DNA of 64,000 nucleotides from PNNG01 sp046291695 (GTDB lineage Bacteria; Bacteroidota; Bacteroidia; UBA7662). Where the stretch lies: positions 1 through 64,000 of the forward strand of contig JBKBSO010000008.1 in assembly GCA_046291695.1 (NCBI GenBank), in the 5' to 3' direction. The first letter of the stretch is position 1, and each line of letters starts with the position of its first letter. This document shows positions 8,706-16,811 of this stretch, piece by piece. Position numbers and translations under genes: made by a program. The notes beneath the pieces are model-generated. The model was not told the origin of the DNA, did not search any database, and saw only the letters and a list, made by a program, of their open reading frames with translations.

Positions 8706-9320
8706 ATGAAAAAAATATTTACCATAGGATTACTGGTAGTAGCTACCGGTCTCCTTGCATTTAAACCTGCAACCGAAAAAACCAATGTCAAAGCCGGTAC
8801 CTGGGCGGTAGATGCCGTACACTCCAATGTGAAATTTACCGTAACCCACCTGGTCATCTCGGAGGTTGACGGCGCTTTCAAAGTTTTTGATGGCCAAATG
8901 AATTCTGTAAACGAAGACTTTACGGATGCCCAAATCAATTTCAGCATCGATGTGGCTTCCATCAATACCGACAACGAAATGCGCGATAACCACCTCCGCT
9001 CCGACGACTTTTTTAACGCGGATAAATTCAACAAAATGAGTTTCGAAAGCACCAGCTTTAAAAAGGTAAGTGGAAACAAATACGAACTTAAGGGCAACCT
9101 TACCATCCGTAATGTTACCAAACCCATTGTGTTTGACGTAACTTATGGCGGTACTGTTAAAGACCCTTATGGAAATCTCAAAGCGGGTTTTAAGGCTAAG
9201 AGCTCTATTAACCGTTTCGATTACGGCTTAAAATGGAACAGCATGACCGAAGCCGGTGGTGCTGTAGTAGGCAAGGAAGTTCAAATTCTTTGCAACATCC
9301 AAATGGTGAAAAAAGGCTAA
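8706..9320 (+). CDS. YceI-family periplasmic protein
   Basis: A 204-residue exported protein. The signal peptide is MKKIFTIGLLVVATGLLAFKPA. The mature part has the YceI lipocalin-like beta-barrel pattern: GTWAVDAVHSNVKFTVTHL at the start, IDVASINTDNEMRDNHLRSDDFFN in the middle, and NLTIRNVTKPIVFDVTYGG later. YceI proteins bind isoprenoid or other apolar ligands and are often stress- or pH-induced; the ligand is not predictable here. It has a strong promoter and is followed by an inverted repeat and a MarR regulator, so the two genes may be functionally linked. Confidence 0.92.
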   Translation: MKKIFTIGLLVVATGLLAFKPATEKTNVKAGTWAVDAVHSNVKFTVTHLVISEVDGAFKVFDGQMNSVNEDFTDAQINFSIDVASINTDNEMRDNHLRSDDFFNADKFNKMSFESTSFKKVSGNKYELKGNLTIRNVTKPIVFDVTYGGTVKDPYGNLKAGFKAKSSINRFDYGLKWNSMTEAGGAVVGKEVQILCNIQMVKKG

Positions 9321-9337
9321 ACAAAAACATTAATTTA

Positions 9338-9369
9338 GCGTCCTGTTAGGTATCTACTTAACAGGACGC
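9338..9369. promoter_or_regulatory. Perfect 10-bp inverted repeat before the MarR gene (operator or terminator)
   Basis: GCGTCCTGTT (9338-9347) and AACAGGACGC (9360-9369) are exact complements with a 12-nt loop. A -7-like TAATTTAG (9331-9338) touches the left arm, and ATG 9378 lies 8 nt beyond the right arm. The position fits an autoregulatory MarR operator or a hairpin at the end of the YceI transcript. The bases after it (attcgttt) are only a weak T-run. Confidence 0.55.
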
Positions 9370-9377
9370 ATTCGTTT

Positions 9378-9830
9378 ATGGGCATACAAGAAGACATAAA
9401 ACAAAAAAAAGCATTTAGAAACCCGCACCATCAGGCTGCTGTAAACATGATGTTTACCTATAATTGGCTTAATGAAAAAGTTCGACTATTACTCGAACCT
9501 TACGAGATTACTCCTCAGCAATACAACGTTTTAAGAATTCTCAGAGGGAGTTATCCCGATCCAATTTCTACCCAGGAAATACGCAACCGGATGCTCGACA
9601 AAATGTCGGACGTAAGTCGCATTGTAGAACGTATGCGTCTCAAGCGCCTGCTTACTAAAAAGACCTGTCCAAACGATAAACGCCTGGTAGATGTACTCAT
9701 CTCTGAACAAGGTCGGCAACTTTTAGAAGACATGCACAGCCTTGAACTCGATATGGATGCTCACATGGAAAAGCTCAATACGGCAGAAGCCCAACAATTA
9801 AACATGCTGCTTGATAAAATAAGGCAATAA
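9378..9830 (+). CDS. MarR-family transcriptional regulator
   Basis: A 150-residue winged-helix repressor-type protein. The N-terminal helix (residues 15-45) forms the dimer region. The DNA-binding core shows ITPQQYNVLRILRGS, the recognition-helix region IRNRMLDKMSDVSRIVERM and the wing RLLTKKTCPNDKRLVDVLIS with the conserved D-x-R. MarR proteins bind palindromes, usually near their own promoter, and release DNA on ligand binding or oxidation. The perfect inverted repeat 8 nt upstream is the obvious candidate site. There is no Cys in the helix region that would suggest OhrR-type sensing except Cys at TCPND. Confidence 0.92.
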   Translation: MGIQEDIKQKKAFRNPHHQAAVNMMFTYNWLNEKVRLLLEPYEITPQQYNVLRILRGSYPDPISTQEIRNRMLDKMSDVSRIVERMRLKRLLTKKTCPNDKRLVDVLISEQGRQLLEDMHSLELDMDAHMEKLNTAEAQQLNMLLDKIRQ

Positions 9831-9902
9831 TTTCAAGCTAGGCTTCGGCTTTTGCCTTTAAAGCAGGGGCATTTGTTACTGAGTTGTTACACCTTAAAAC
9901 CT

Positions 9903-9910
9903 TATCTTCG
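9903..9910 (+). promoter_or_regulatory. -7 promoter element TATCTTCG, 3 nt before the start codon
   Basis: It matches TAnnTTTG with one change. Three bases (9911-9913) separate it from ATG 9914, so a leaderless mRNA is likely if this start is right. Confidence 0.45.
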
Positions 9911-9913
9911 AAC

Positions 9914-11149
9914 ATGTCAACGCACCACCCTCAAACCAAACTCATCAGTGACTATTATCCGTCGGAAGACCACAATTCGGCGGTTAAAATGCCGGTATAT
10001 CATAGCTCTACCTACAATTTCGGTTCTGCAGAAGAAGCGGCACGCTTTTTCGAGATTTCGCAAGGAAAGCGGGCTGCTGAGGCCGCTGACAAAGGCTATA
10101 TCTATAGTCGACTCGACCATCCGAATTTACGATTAGCTGAACAACGCATGTGCGTGTACGATGGTGGTGAAGACGCCCTCCTCTTCGAAAGTGGCATGGC
10201 TGCTATTAGTGCCAGCTGTATGGCGCTGTTGCGGCCCGGTGATATTATCTTACACAGTGAGCCGCTTTATGGTGGTACTGATCATTTTTTCAGGGATATG
10301 CTTTCGGCCTGGGGAGTTAAACTGCAGGGATTTAGCATTGATGAAAGCGCGGAGAGCATTATCAATCGACTCGAAAACCAAAATAATCTAAGCAAAATAG
10401 CGATTATTTATGTCGAAAGTCCGGCTAACCCCACCAATACCCTTATCGATTTTAGCGTAGTGGTTGAAGTGCGGAATCACATTCACAGCTGTGGAGGTGC
10501 TGCCCATATTTTAGCTGATAACACTTATTTGGGGCCCGTTTTTCAGCAACCACTTCAACTCGGTGCTGATTTGGTACTATATAGCGGAACCAAATACATT
10601 GGAGGGCACAGTGATTTACTGGCCGGCATTGCTGTGGGTAGCCGAGAGCTTATCCGGTCCATCCGGAAAGTGCGCAATAGTTTGGGGAACATGGCCTCGC
10701 CACATACCTCCTGGCTACTAACCCGCAGCCTCGAAACCCTGCATTTACGAATGCAAGCAGCCGAAGCCAATGCCCGTTCGCTCCTACCCCTACTCGAAAA
10801 CAACCCTGCTGTAACCCAAATCCATTATCCTGGCTATAAGCGTCAGGAAGAACTTTATGCCCGCCAATGTAGTGGTTCCGGCGCAACCATTGGCATTGAG
10901 CTTATGGGAGGTCAAGCAGCGGCTTTTCGTTTTTTAAATGCCTTAAAACTGGTACGCTTGGCGGTAAGTTTGGGCGGGACTGAAAGTCTGGCAACGCATC
11001 CGGCTACCACCACGCACAGCAATGTGCCCGAACAAGTACGGCTTGCTTACGGCATTCATCCCGGTTTGATTCGCCTGTCGATAGGCATTGAACATGCTGT
11101 TGACATACAAGAAGACATTGTACAGGCCATCAAAAAATCGCGACAATAG
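9914..11149 (+). CDS. Cys/Met-metabolism PLP-dependent enzyme (Met gamma-lyase/cystathionine gamma-synthase type)
   Basis: A 411-residue fold-type I PLP enzyme. The frame is open upstream to 9884, but ATG 9914 follows a -7 box and begins the conserved region. PLP-binding residues are visible: Lys227 in SGTKYIGGHSD, Asp202 in ADNTYLGPVF, and YSRLDHPN for phosphate binding across the dimer. The C-terminal SLGGTESLATHPATTTHS signature is present. The family covers methionine gamma-lyase, cystathionine gamma-synthase/lyase and O-acetylhomoserine sulfhydrylase; the sequence does not settle which. LCG at the substrate loop of true Met gamma-lyases is not seen. It stands alone after marR and converges on the rsmB-like gene. 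Confidence 0.9.
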   Translation: MSTHHPQTKLISDYYPSEDHNSAVKMPVYHSSTYNFGSAEEAARFFEISQGKRAAEAADKGYIYSRLDHPNLRLAEQRMCVYDGGEDALLFESGMAAISASCMALLRPGDIILHSEPLYGGTDHFFRDMLSAWGVKLQGFSIDESAESIINRLENQNNLSKIAIIYVESPANPTNTLIDFSVVVEVRNHIHSCGGAAHILADNTYLGPVFQQPLQLGADLVLYSGTKYIGGHSDLLAGIAVGSRELIRSIRKVRNSLGNMASPHTSWLLTRSLETLHLRMQAAEANARSLLPLLENNPAVTQIHYPGYKRQEELYARQCSGSGATIGIELMGGQAAAFRFLNALKLVRLAVSLGGTESLATHPATTTHSNVPEQVRLAYGIHPGLIRLSIGIEHAVDIQEDIVQAIKKSRQ

Positions 11150-11156
11150 CCGTGGG

Positions 11157-12344
11157 CTATTTTTGCAAAACTGCTCCAAAAAGCACATCCCCACCTTCGG
11201 TTGAAGCCTGAAAGTATTGTTGCTGTAGTAATTTCAGGCCATATTTTGCACAAAGCCAATCTACCACCTCTTCATTTTCGAGTCGATACACGGAGCAGGT
11301 AAGGTAAATCAAGCGGCCTTTATCTTTAAGGTAAGGCAGCATATTGGCCGTCATTTGTTGCTGTCGCGCTACAAAACTTTGTATTTGCAATGACTCTTGG
11401 GTGATTAGCATTTCCGGTGTTCCCGCCCAGGTTCCTGATCCTGAACAAGGCACATCGGCTAAAATCACATCATACTGCTTGGGAAAACTGCCTGCATGCT
11501 CAAGGGCCATCGGCTGCATCCAGTCGACCACAGCCCTGCTGTAGTTTCTTATACCTGCGCGTTTAAACCGCTCATGCAGTCGTTGCAAAATATCTTCACG
11601 AATATCGGTCACAAACAAACTTAGCTCCGACAGCATATCCAAGAGCATGAGGCTTTTACCGCCTGATCCGGCGCATGCATCGAGCCAGCGTTCATCTTTT
11701 TGGGGTTCAAAGAGTGCTGCTGTTTGTTGAGATGCCAAGTCTTGCACTTCCAGCATTCCTTGCTGCCAGCTTTTTAGCTGATCGAGCTTGATGCCGGCAG
11801 CCAAAGCATAGGCCGTAGGCAAGTTTGCTTGTTGTTCAAATTCAATTGCTTTTTCACTCATCTCCCGCTCAAAAGCCTTTTGTGCCCGCTGTTTTACACG
11901 CACCCAGGTAATTGGATGTACCAGGTGTGCCGCGTAAAACGACTGCAATTCAATCTGGCTGCTAATTTGCTCCGACCAGGGAAAAAACCGCTGCCAATCG
12001 GCCGTATATCCTTGTTCTACTAACCAACTCAATTTAGCCTCAAAATCAAGATCTTCGGGCAAAGCTTGCTTACAGAACCGCTCCGTCCAGTAAGCTACAA
12101 ATGCACTCGATTGCAGTTCGCATAAGAAACTCCCCAACCAGATCTGCTCAGGCAGGCTTTTACCCGAAAAGAGCTTTTGCACCCGGATCGCATCATATAC
12201 CAAGCCGGCTACCTCCCTCCGATCGCGACTACCCATTTTTGGAAATTGCTTAAAATGACTCTTCAAAAAGCCATTCAGCTCTTTTTCGGGATGATAGGCT
12301 TTGAGCGCATGCTCTGCCTGTTTCATGCGTACCTCTACGATCAT
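11157..12344 (-). CDS. RsmB-type RNA m5C methyltransferase
   Basis: A 395-residue RsmB/NOP2-family protein that methylates cytosine C5 in RNA (16S rRNA C967 for RsmB). An N-terminal NusB-like helical domain covers about 1-130 (SRDRREVAGLVYDAIRV). The catalytic domain has the SAM loop DACAGSGGKS (222-231) and both catalytic cysteines: Cys300 in DVPCSGSGTW and Cys350 in LTCSVYRLENEE. The two-cysteine mechanism is therefore intact. The start overlaps the stop of the upstream lipoprotein gene by 4 nt, placing it last in a guaA-lipoprotein-rsmB run. It converges on the PLP-enzyme gene with 7 nt between the stops. Confidence 0.9.
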   Translation of the reverse strand: MIVEVRMKQAEHALKAYHPEKELNGFLKSHFKQFPKMGSRDRREVAGLVYDAIRVQKLFSGKSLPEQIWLGSFLCELQSSAFVAYWTERFCKQALPEDLDFEAKLSWLVEQGYTADWQRFFPWSEQISSQIELQSFYAAHLVHPITWVRVKQRAQKAFEREMSEKAIEFEQQANLPTAYALAAGIKLDQLKSWQQGMLEVQDLASQQTAALFEPQKDERWLDACAGSGGKSLMLLDMLSELSLFVTDIREDILQRLHERFKRAGIRNYSRAVVDWMQPMALEHAGSFPKQYDVILADVPCSGSGTWAGTPEMLITQESLQIQSFVARQQQMTANMLPYLKDKGRLIYLTCSVYRLENEEVVDWLCAKYGLKLLQQQYFQASTEGGDVLFGAVLQK

Positions 12345-13459
12345 GGCAACAAATTAAAAGTGTAATTCGAAAATTGAATCAACCGAACGGCTGTATTTTG
12401 ATGTTGACCCATAACCGGGCTATTAAAGTCGAAACTCATACTCCCTAAATCCACCGCTTCTTTAGGCAGTTCAGCGGTCAGGAGTAATCTCCCAAAATAA
12501 AAACCATGATCAAAGGCTTTAATCACTGGCGTACGGGCCTCTCCCTCGTATTGGGCCGTATAGGCGGTACGCAAGTAAGTCAGTAAATCATGCGACTCAT
12601 CCATAAAAACCGACTGGCTCAATATGACCCTAAACGTTTCCATCAAATTGCCATTCAGCGTTAAAAACCGCTCCCAATTGGGCAAGCCTGCCAGCAAAAT
12701 ATCATAATCTTCAAGAGATGACCAAAGTTGAATCATGCGACTTACGTAGCGTTCATCCGGCGAACAGAGGTACACATAATTGGTTTGATCTCTTTTAAAA
12801 TGCTGTTTCCAAAAATCAATATCCACCCGATTGCTTTCCAGATTTCGACTCTTCGAAGGCGCATTGGCCATAAAGGATTCTGCAATCATTTTTTCAACAT
12901 CGGTGCCCCTATGCACCAGCATAATTTCGGGGGCTTCCCACTGCCAATAGTTTGCCAATCGGGCAGTATGATATTCCAATCCAGGATTACAAACCCAACT
13001 GAGGGTATCGTAATAAGCCACATAATTGCCATGGTTAAAATGCACCACCAAATCATTATTTTGGCGCATCCTCGGCAGCTGGTCTAAATGGCCCAGTTTA
13101 ATTTTCACTTCGGCACGTAAACCTGCTCGATGTAGGGTGTCGAAGGCAAGCATAAATCCCGAAATTGCATCTAGCACCTCCTCACTTACTTCCCATTGTC
13201 CTGTAGAATCCAATGTGCCGGGAAACAAAAGGCCGATCCGGAAAAGATCGGCCTTGTATGCGAGACTGTCGTAAGAGGGCTTGGGCTCAAGTCGCCGCGA
13301 TTCCGGCCTTTCGTGCATGGCTGGATCGAGTGCAGGAGGCTGTTGCGGCTGAGAACCACTACTTTTTGAAGCCTTGCAGCCCAAATTAAAGGCCAACAAT
13401 GCCACCAAAAGCAATTTACTCCCATTCAATAGTTGCCGGCGGCTTAGAACTGATATCAT
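12341..13459 (-). CDS. Putative lipoprotein with periplasmic-binding-protein-like fold
   Basis: A 372-residue exported protein. The N-terminus has a basic region and a hydrophobic stretch ending in LAFNLGC, an imperfect lipobox (Asn at -3), followed by a Ser/Pro/Gln-rich linker. From about residue 65 the sequence alternates strands and helices (FRIGLLFPGTLDSTG, YVYLCSPDERYVSRMIQLWS, YDILLAGLPNWERFL) in the manner of type I periplasmic-binding domains as found in Bacteroidota LysM- or amino-acid-binding-like lipoproteins. I do not assign a ligand. The ATG at 13459 lies inside the last 44 nt of guaA; a later start would remove the signal peptide, so the overlap is probably real. Confidence 0.65.
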   Translation of the reverse strand: MISVLSRRQLLNGSKLLLVALLAFNLGCKASKSSGSQPQQPPALDPAMHERPESRRLEPKPSYDSLAYKADLFRIGLLFPGTLDSTGQWEVSEEVLDAISGFMLAFDTLHRAGLRAEVKIKLGHLDQLPRMRQNNDLVVHFNHGNYVAYYDTLSWVCNPGLEYHTARLANYWQWEAPEIMLVHRGTDVEKMIAESFMANAPSKSRNLESNRVDIDFWKQHFKRDQTNYVYLCSPDERYVSRMIQLWSSLEDYDILLAGLPNWERFLTLNGNLMETFRVILSQSVFMDESHDLLTYLRTAYTAQYEGEARTPVIKAFDHGFYFGRLLLTAELPKEAVDLGSMSFDFNSPVMGQHQNTAVRLIQFSNYTFNLLP

Positions 13460-14939
13460 ACACTACACGATTTATTCCTTTTACCCGATTGATAATTTCG
13501 TTCGACACCTTGGCGAGGAAGCTGTATGGCAAATGACACCAATCGGCGGTCATGCCATCTAAACTTTCTACTGCCCTGAGCGCTACCACATGTTCGTAAG
13601 TTCGCTCATCGCCCATTACACCCACACTTTGAATGGGCAAAAAGATGGTTCCCGCTTGCCATACTTTATCGTACAAACCAGCTTCACGGAGGTTTTCGAT
13701 GAAAATATCATCAGCTTCCTGCAATATACGCACTTTTTCGGGAGTTATGTCACCCAATATCCTGATCCCCAATCCAGGGCCTGGAAAAGGATGTCGACCA
13801 AGTATACCTTCAGGGATTCCCATGGCCCGACCCACTTCGCGCACTTCATCTTTAAACAACGTCCGCAAAGGCTCTACAAGCTTAAGTTTCATTTTTTCAG
13901 GTAAACCGCCCACGTTGTGGTGCGACTTGATGGTTACCGAAGGCCCGTTCACCGAAACCGACTCGATTACATCTGGATATATCGTTCCCTGTCCCAGCCA
14001 ACCCACATTGCTAATGCGATGGGCTTCGCGGTCGAACACTTCAATAAATGTGCGTCCTATTGCCTTGCGTTTGGCTTCCGGCTCCGACAACCCCTCAAGG
14101 GCAGCATAAAAATCGGCTTTGGCATCTACACCGGTTACGTTAAGCTCAAGCTGCTTGTAAATATCAATGACCTTTTCAAATTCATTTTTCCGTAATAAAC
14201 CGTTATCCACAAAAATGCAATGGAGGTTTTTACCAATGGCCTTGCTGATGAGCACCGCCGCAACCGAAGAATCAACGCCTCCACTTAATCCCAATACCAC
14301 CTGATCGTTACCCAACATGGCTTTTAATTCAGCAACGGTACTCTCAATGAAGCTATCGGGCGTCCAGTTTTGACTACACCCACAAACGTCTACCAAAAAA
14401 TTGCGAATTAGCTGTTTGCCATCGGTGCTGTGGGTGACTTCGGGATGAAACTGTATGCCAAAAACCGGCTTATCGGTAAAGCGGAAAGCAGCGTTGGCCA
14501 CAGCCTGTGTGCTGGCCAGCAACACTGCACCTTCCGGCAGCACTTCAATGGTATCGCCATGCGACATCCAAACCTGACTTCCTACATCAATCCCTCTAAG
14601 CAACACATCACTGGCCACATGATTTAGATTAGCCCGGCCATATTCTCTAATTTGAGAAGGCATAACCGAACCGCCATACTGGCGTGTAAGTAATTGTGCG
14701 CCATAGCAAACACCCAAAACAGGGAGTTGGTTGAGTAATTCCGACAAATCAGGATTGGGTGCCGTAGCATCATGGGTGCTGAACGGACTACCGGAAAGGA
14801 TGATGCCTTTCACGTTATTGTCAATCTGAGGAATTTTGCTAAAGGGATGTATTTCGCAATAAACGTGGTGTTCACGCACCCTACGGGCAATTAATTGGGT
14901 GTATTGCGAACCAAAATCGAGAATGATGATTTTTTGCAT
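13416..14939 (-). CDS. guaA: GMP synthase (glutamine-hydrolysing)
   Basis: A 507-residue enzyme converting XMP to GMP with glutamine and ATP. The N-terminal class-I amidotransferase domain shows ILDFGSQYTQLIARRVRE, the nucleophile Cys in GVCYGAQLL, and FGIQFHPEVTHS with the His-Glu pair. The ATP pyrophosphatase domain has the P-loop VLGLSGGVDSSVAAVL. The C-terminal dimerisation domain ends in the invariant NRVVYDISSKPPATIEWE. I use ATG 14939 rather than the TTG six bases earlier. A TATTTTTG box lies 3 nt upstream, so the mRNA may be leaderless. The 3' end overlaps the start of the lipoprotein gene. Confidence 0.97.
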   Translation of the reverse strand: MQKIIILDFGSQYTQLIARRVREHHVYCEIHPFSKIPQIDNNVKGIILSGSPFSTHDATAPNPDLSELLNQLPVLGVCYGAQLLTRQYGGSVMPSQIREYGRANLNHVASDVLLRGIDVGSQVWMSHGDTIEVLPEGAVLLASTQAVANAAFRFTDKPVFGIQFHPEVTHSTDGKQLIRNFLVDVCGCSQNWTPDSFIESTVAELKAMLGNDQVVLGLSGGVDSSVAAVLISKAIGKNLHCIFVDNGLLRKNEFEKVIDIYKQLELNVTGVDAKADFYAALEGLSEPEAKRKAIGRTFIEVFDREAHRISNVGWLGQGTIYPDVIESVSVNGPSVTIKSHHNVGGLPEKMKLKLVEPLRTLFKDEVREVGRAMGIPEGILGRHPFPGPGLGIRILGDITPEKVRILQEADDIFIENLREAGLYDKVWQAGTIFLPIQSVGVMGDERTYEHVVALRAVESLDGMTADWCHLPYSFLAKVSNEIINRVKGINRVVYDISSKPPATIEWE

Positions 14940-14942
14940 GCG

Positions 14943-14950
14943 CAAAAATA
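14943..14950 (-). promoter_or_regulatory. -7 promoter element TATTTTTG, 3 nt before guaA
   Basis: Reverse complement of CAAAAATA. Three bases separate it from the guaA ATG at 14939, so transcription should start at or beside the start codon. Confidence 0.55.
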
Positions 14951-14961
14951 CGATTAGTGCC

Positions 14962-14969
14962 TAACATTG
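14962..14969 (+). promoter_or_regulatory. -7 promoter element TAACATTG, 4 nt before gmhB
   Basis: It matches TAnnTTTG with one mismatch. Four bases separate it from ATG 14974. The guaA box on the other strand is only 11 nt away, so the divergent promoters are packed almost back to back. Confidence 0.45.
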
Positions 14970-14973
14970 TGAT

Positions 14974-15450
14974 ATGAAGGCAGCCCTTTTCCTCGATCGC
15001 GATGGGGTAATTAATCACGACCCCGGCGATTATACCTGTAGTCCTAAGGATTTCCACTTTAATCCGGGCATATTTGAATTCCTGCAAAAAGCTCAGCAAA
15101 AAGGATATTTAATCATTGTAGTCACCAACCAAGCCGGAATTAGCAAGGGACGATACAGCCTTGAAACCTTTAATGCCATCAACCAAAAAATGCTTGCTGG
15201 CATGGCCCAACACGGCATCAGCATTACCGAAGTGTATTTTTGTCGCCACCACCCCGACTATGGCAAATGCCTTTGCCGCAAACCGGCCTCGCTTTTTTTC
15301 GAAAAGGCCATAGCAAGATTTAAGATCGATCCCTCCCGGAGCCTCATGATTGGCGACCGTGAACGTGATATTGAAGCTGCAGCGGCCGTAGGCGTTCGTG
15401 GCTTTCTTGTGCCGGTAAACAGCAACCTTAATCAACATATGCCTTTATGA
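14974..15450 (+). CDS. gmhB: D-glycero-beta-D-manno-heptose 1,7-bisphosphate 7-phosphatase
   Basis: A 158-residue HAD-IIIA phosphatase. Motif I is FLDRDGVIN (the first Asp is the nucleophile), motif II is VVTNQAG, and the C-terminal SLMIGDRERDIEAAAAVG gives motifs III and IV. The Zn-binding loop of GmhB is visible as CRHHPDYGKCLCRKP. The enzyme removes the 7-phosphate in ADP-heptose synthesis for LPS core. The hldD gene at 38.5-39.5 kb acts later in the same pathway. Its last bases overlap the SDR start (ATGA), so the two are translationally coupled. Histidinol phosphatase is a less likely alternative. Confidence 0.88.
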   Translation: MKAALFLDRDGVINHDPGDYTCSPKDFHFNPGIFEFLQKAQQKGYLIIVVTNQAGISKGRYSLETFNAINQKMLAGMAQHGISITEVYFCRHHPDYGKCLCRKPASLFFEKAIARFKIDPSRSLMIGDRERDIEAAAAVGVRGFLVPVNSNLNQHMPL

Positions 15451-16145
15451 CCCTTCAGCCTACTGCCATAATCACCGGTGCTTCACGAGGCATAGGCGCC
15501 GCTTGCGCTAAAGCATTGGCCCAAAATGGCTTTCGGCTCGCGTTGCTTGCCCGAAACCTACCCGAATTGGAGGAAGTAGCGCGGCACTGCCAGGCCCCAG
15601 CTCATGAAATATTATGCCTACAAACTGATTTGCGCAACGAAAGCGAAATCCTAAGCGCCGTTCAACTGGCCAAAACACAATTTGGACAAATAGACATCCT
15701 CATCAATAATGCGGGAATTGGCAGTTTTGGGCCCATCGAAAGCCTAGCTTATAATCAATTAGAAGAAATGCTACGCATAAACCTGATGGCCCCTTACAAG
15801 CTTTGCCAACTACTCTTGCCTGAAATGAAAGCACGCAATAGCGGGCATATCGTCAACATCCTTTCCGATGCTGCGCGTCGTAGTTTCCGTGGAGGAACGG
15901 CTTATTGTGCTTCTAAATATGCTTTCGACGGAATGCTCGGCTGCCTGCGCGAAGAGATAGCTGCTTTCAATATCCGATTAACCAATGTCTATCCAGGATT
16001 GGTAAACACCTGGTTCAACAACAAAACCCCACAAGCGCCAGCACCTGGGCGGCTCGAGGCTTCAGAAGTGGCTGAATATGTGCTCAAAAGCTTGTTCAAT
16101 CCGGATGGCCCCGATGAGCTCTTCTTGAGTGCCCCAAAAGTCTAA
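15447..16145 (+). CDS. Short-chain dehydrogenase/reductase
   Basis: A 232-residue classical SDR. The cofactor loop TGASRGIG lies at residues 9-16, followed by NNAGIGSFG, the catalytic Ser in NILSDAARR and Tyr-x3-Lys in YCASKYA. Arg-rich ALLARN after the second strand suggests NADP(H) preference. The substrate is unknown. It overlaps the gmhB stop by 4 nt and is probably the second gene of that operon, but a role in heptose synthesis is not implied by the family. Confidence 0.88.
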   Translation: MTLQPTAIITGASRGIGAACAKALAQNGFRLALLARNLPELEEVARHCQAPAHEILCLQTDLRNESEILSAVQLAKTQFGQIDILINNAGIGSFGPIESLAYNQLEEMLRINLMAPYKLCQLLLPEMKARNSGHIVNILSDAARRSFRGGTAYCASKYAFDGMLGCLREEIAAFNIRLTNVYPGLVNTWFNNKTPQAPAPGRLEASEVAEYVLKSLFNPDGPDELFLSAPKV

Positions 16146-16228
16146 TACATTAAAGTGCCATTAATTTTAATATTCCCTCAAGCTGAATAGATAAGCTTTT
16201 CACGAAAGCCCGTAACTTGGCAACTGCA

Positions 16229-16729
16229 ATGATGCGCAAATCACTTCTGCTTTTCTTCGGCCTACTGTTGTGGGAATCGGCTGCGGCACAACGTCCAACG
16301 GTCTATGTTTTTTTCGCTGAAAGTTGTCCGGTTTGCCAGTATTACACCCCAAAATTACGCGATATGCAGCTCCGATTTGGAGACGATGTACGCTGGGTAG
16401 CCGTTTTCCCCAACAAACTCTCAAGCGATACCTCTGCCCTCAATTTCCTGCTTCGTCACGATTTGGCCATGGTTATTCGGCTCGACCCTAAGCAAGTCTT
16501 TAGCCGGGTTTATGGTATTGAGGTTAGCCCGGAAGTAGTGGTAAAAGACGCAAAAGGCCGAATGAAATACAAAGGTCGAATCGATGACTTTTATATTGCT
16601 CCGGGTAAAAAGCGCGCTCGAGCCACCACCAATGAACTCGAAACTGTATTGGAGCGACTCCAAAAAGGGCAAGATTTTAATTACTTCGAAACCAGGGCCG
16701 TGGGCTGTTTGCTCAACAATACCCAGTAA
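16229..16729 (+). CDS. Exported thioredoxin-fold protein with a CPVC motif
   Basis: A 166-residue protein from ATG 16229; an upstream TTG (16217) and ATG 16232 are alternatives. A signal peptide (SLLLFFGLLLWESAAAQ) precedes a thioredoxin-like domain with the motif FFAESCPVCQYYTP, a redox-active CxxC. Later features are the cis-Pro region GIEVSPEVVV and a strand KYKGRIDDFY. A Cys close to the C-terminus (AVGCLLNNTQ) may be a third redox residue. It is likely to act in the periplasm as a disulfide exchanger or redoxin. The next gene, 82 nt downstream, encodes a copper monooxygenase-like protein, suggesting a shared role in copper or haem delivery (inference). Confidence 0.8.
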   Translation: MMRKSLLLFFGLLLWESAAAQRPTVYVFFAESCPVCQYYTPKLRDMQLRFGDDVRWVAVFPNKLSSDTSALNFLLRHDLAMVIRLDPKQVFSRVYGIEVSPEVVVKDAKGRMKYKGRIDDFYIAPGKKRARATTNELETVLERLQKGQDFNYFETRAVGCLLNNTQ

Positions 16730-16766
16730 CTAGCGAAGCTGATTCTTAATCAACCCTTAAATTTCC

Positions 16767-16797
16767 ATTGCCAGTTAGCTTCATATCATCATTTTTG
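16767..16797 (+). promoter_or_regulatory. Candidate promoter ATTG-N19-CATTTTTG
   Basis: The -33-like ATTG is at 16767-16770 and the -7-like CATTTTTG at 16790-16797, with a 19-nt spacer and one mismatch in each box. The ATG of the copper monooxygenase-like gene follows 15 nt later. Confidence 0.45.
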
Positions 16798-16811
16798 CGT
16801 AGTTTAGAAGC

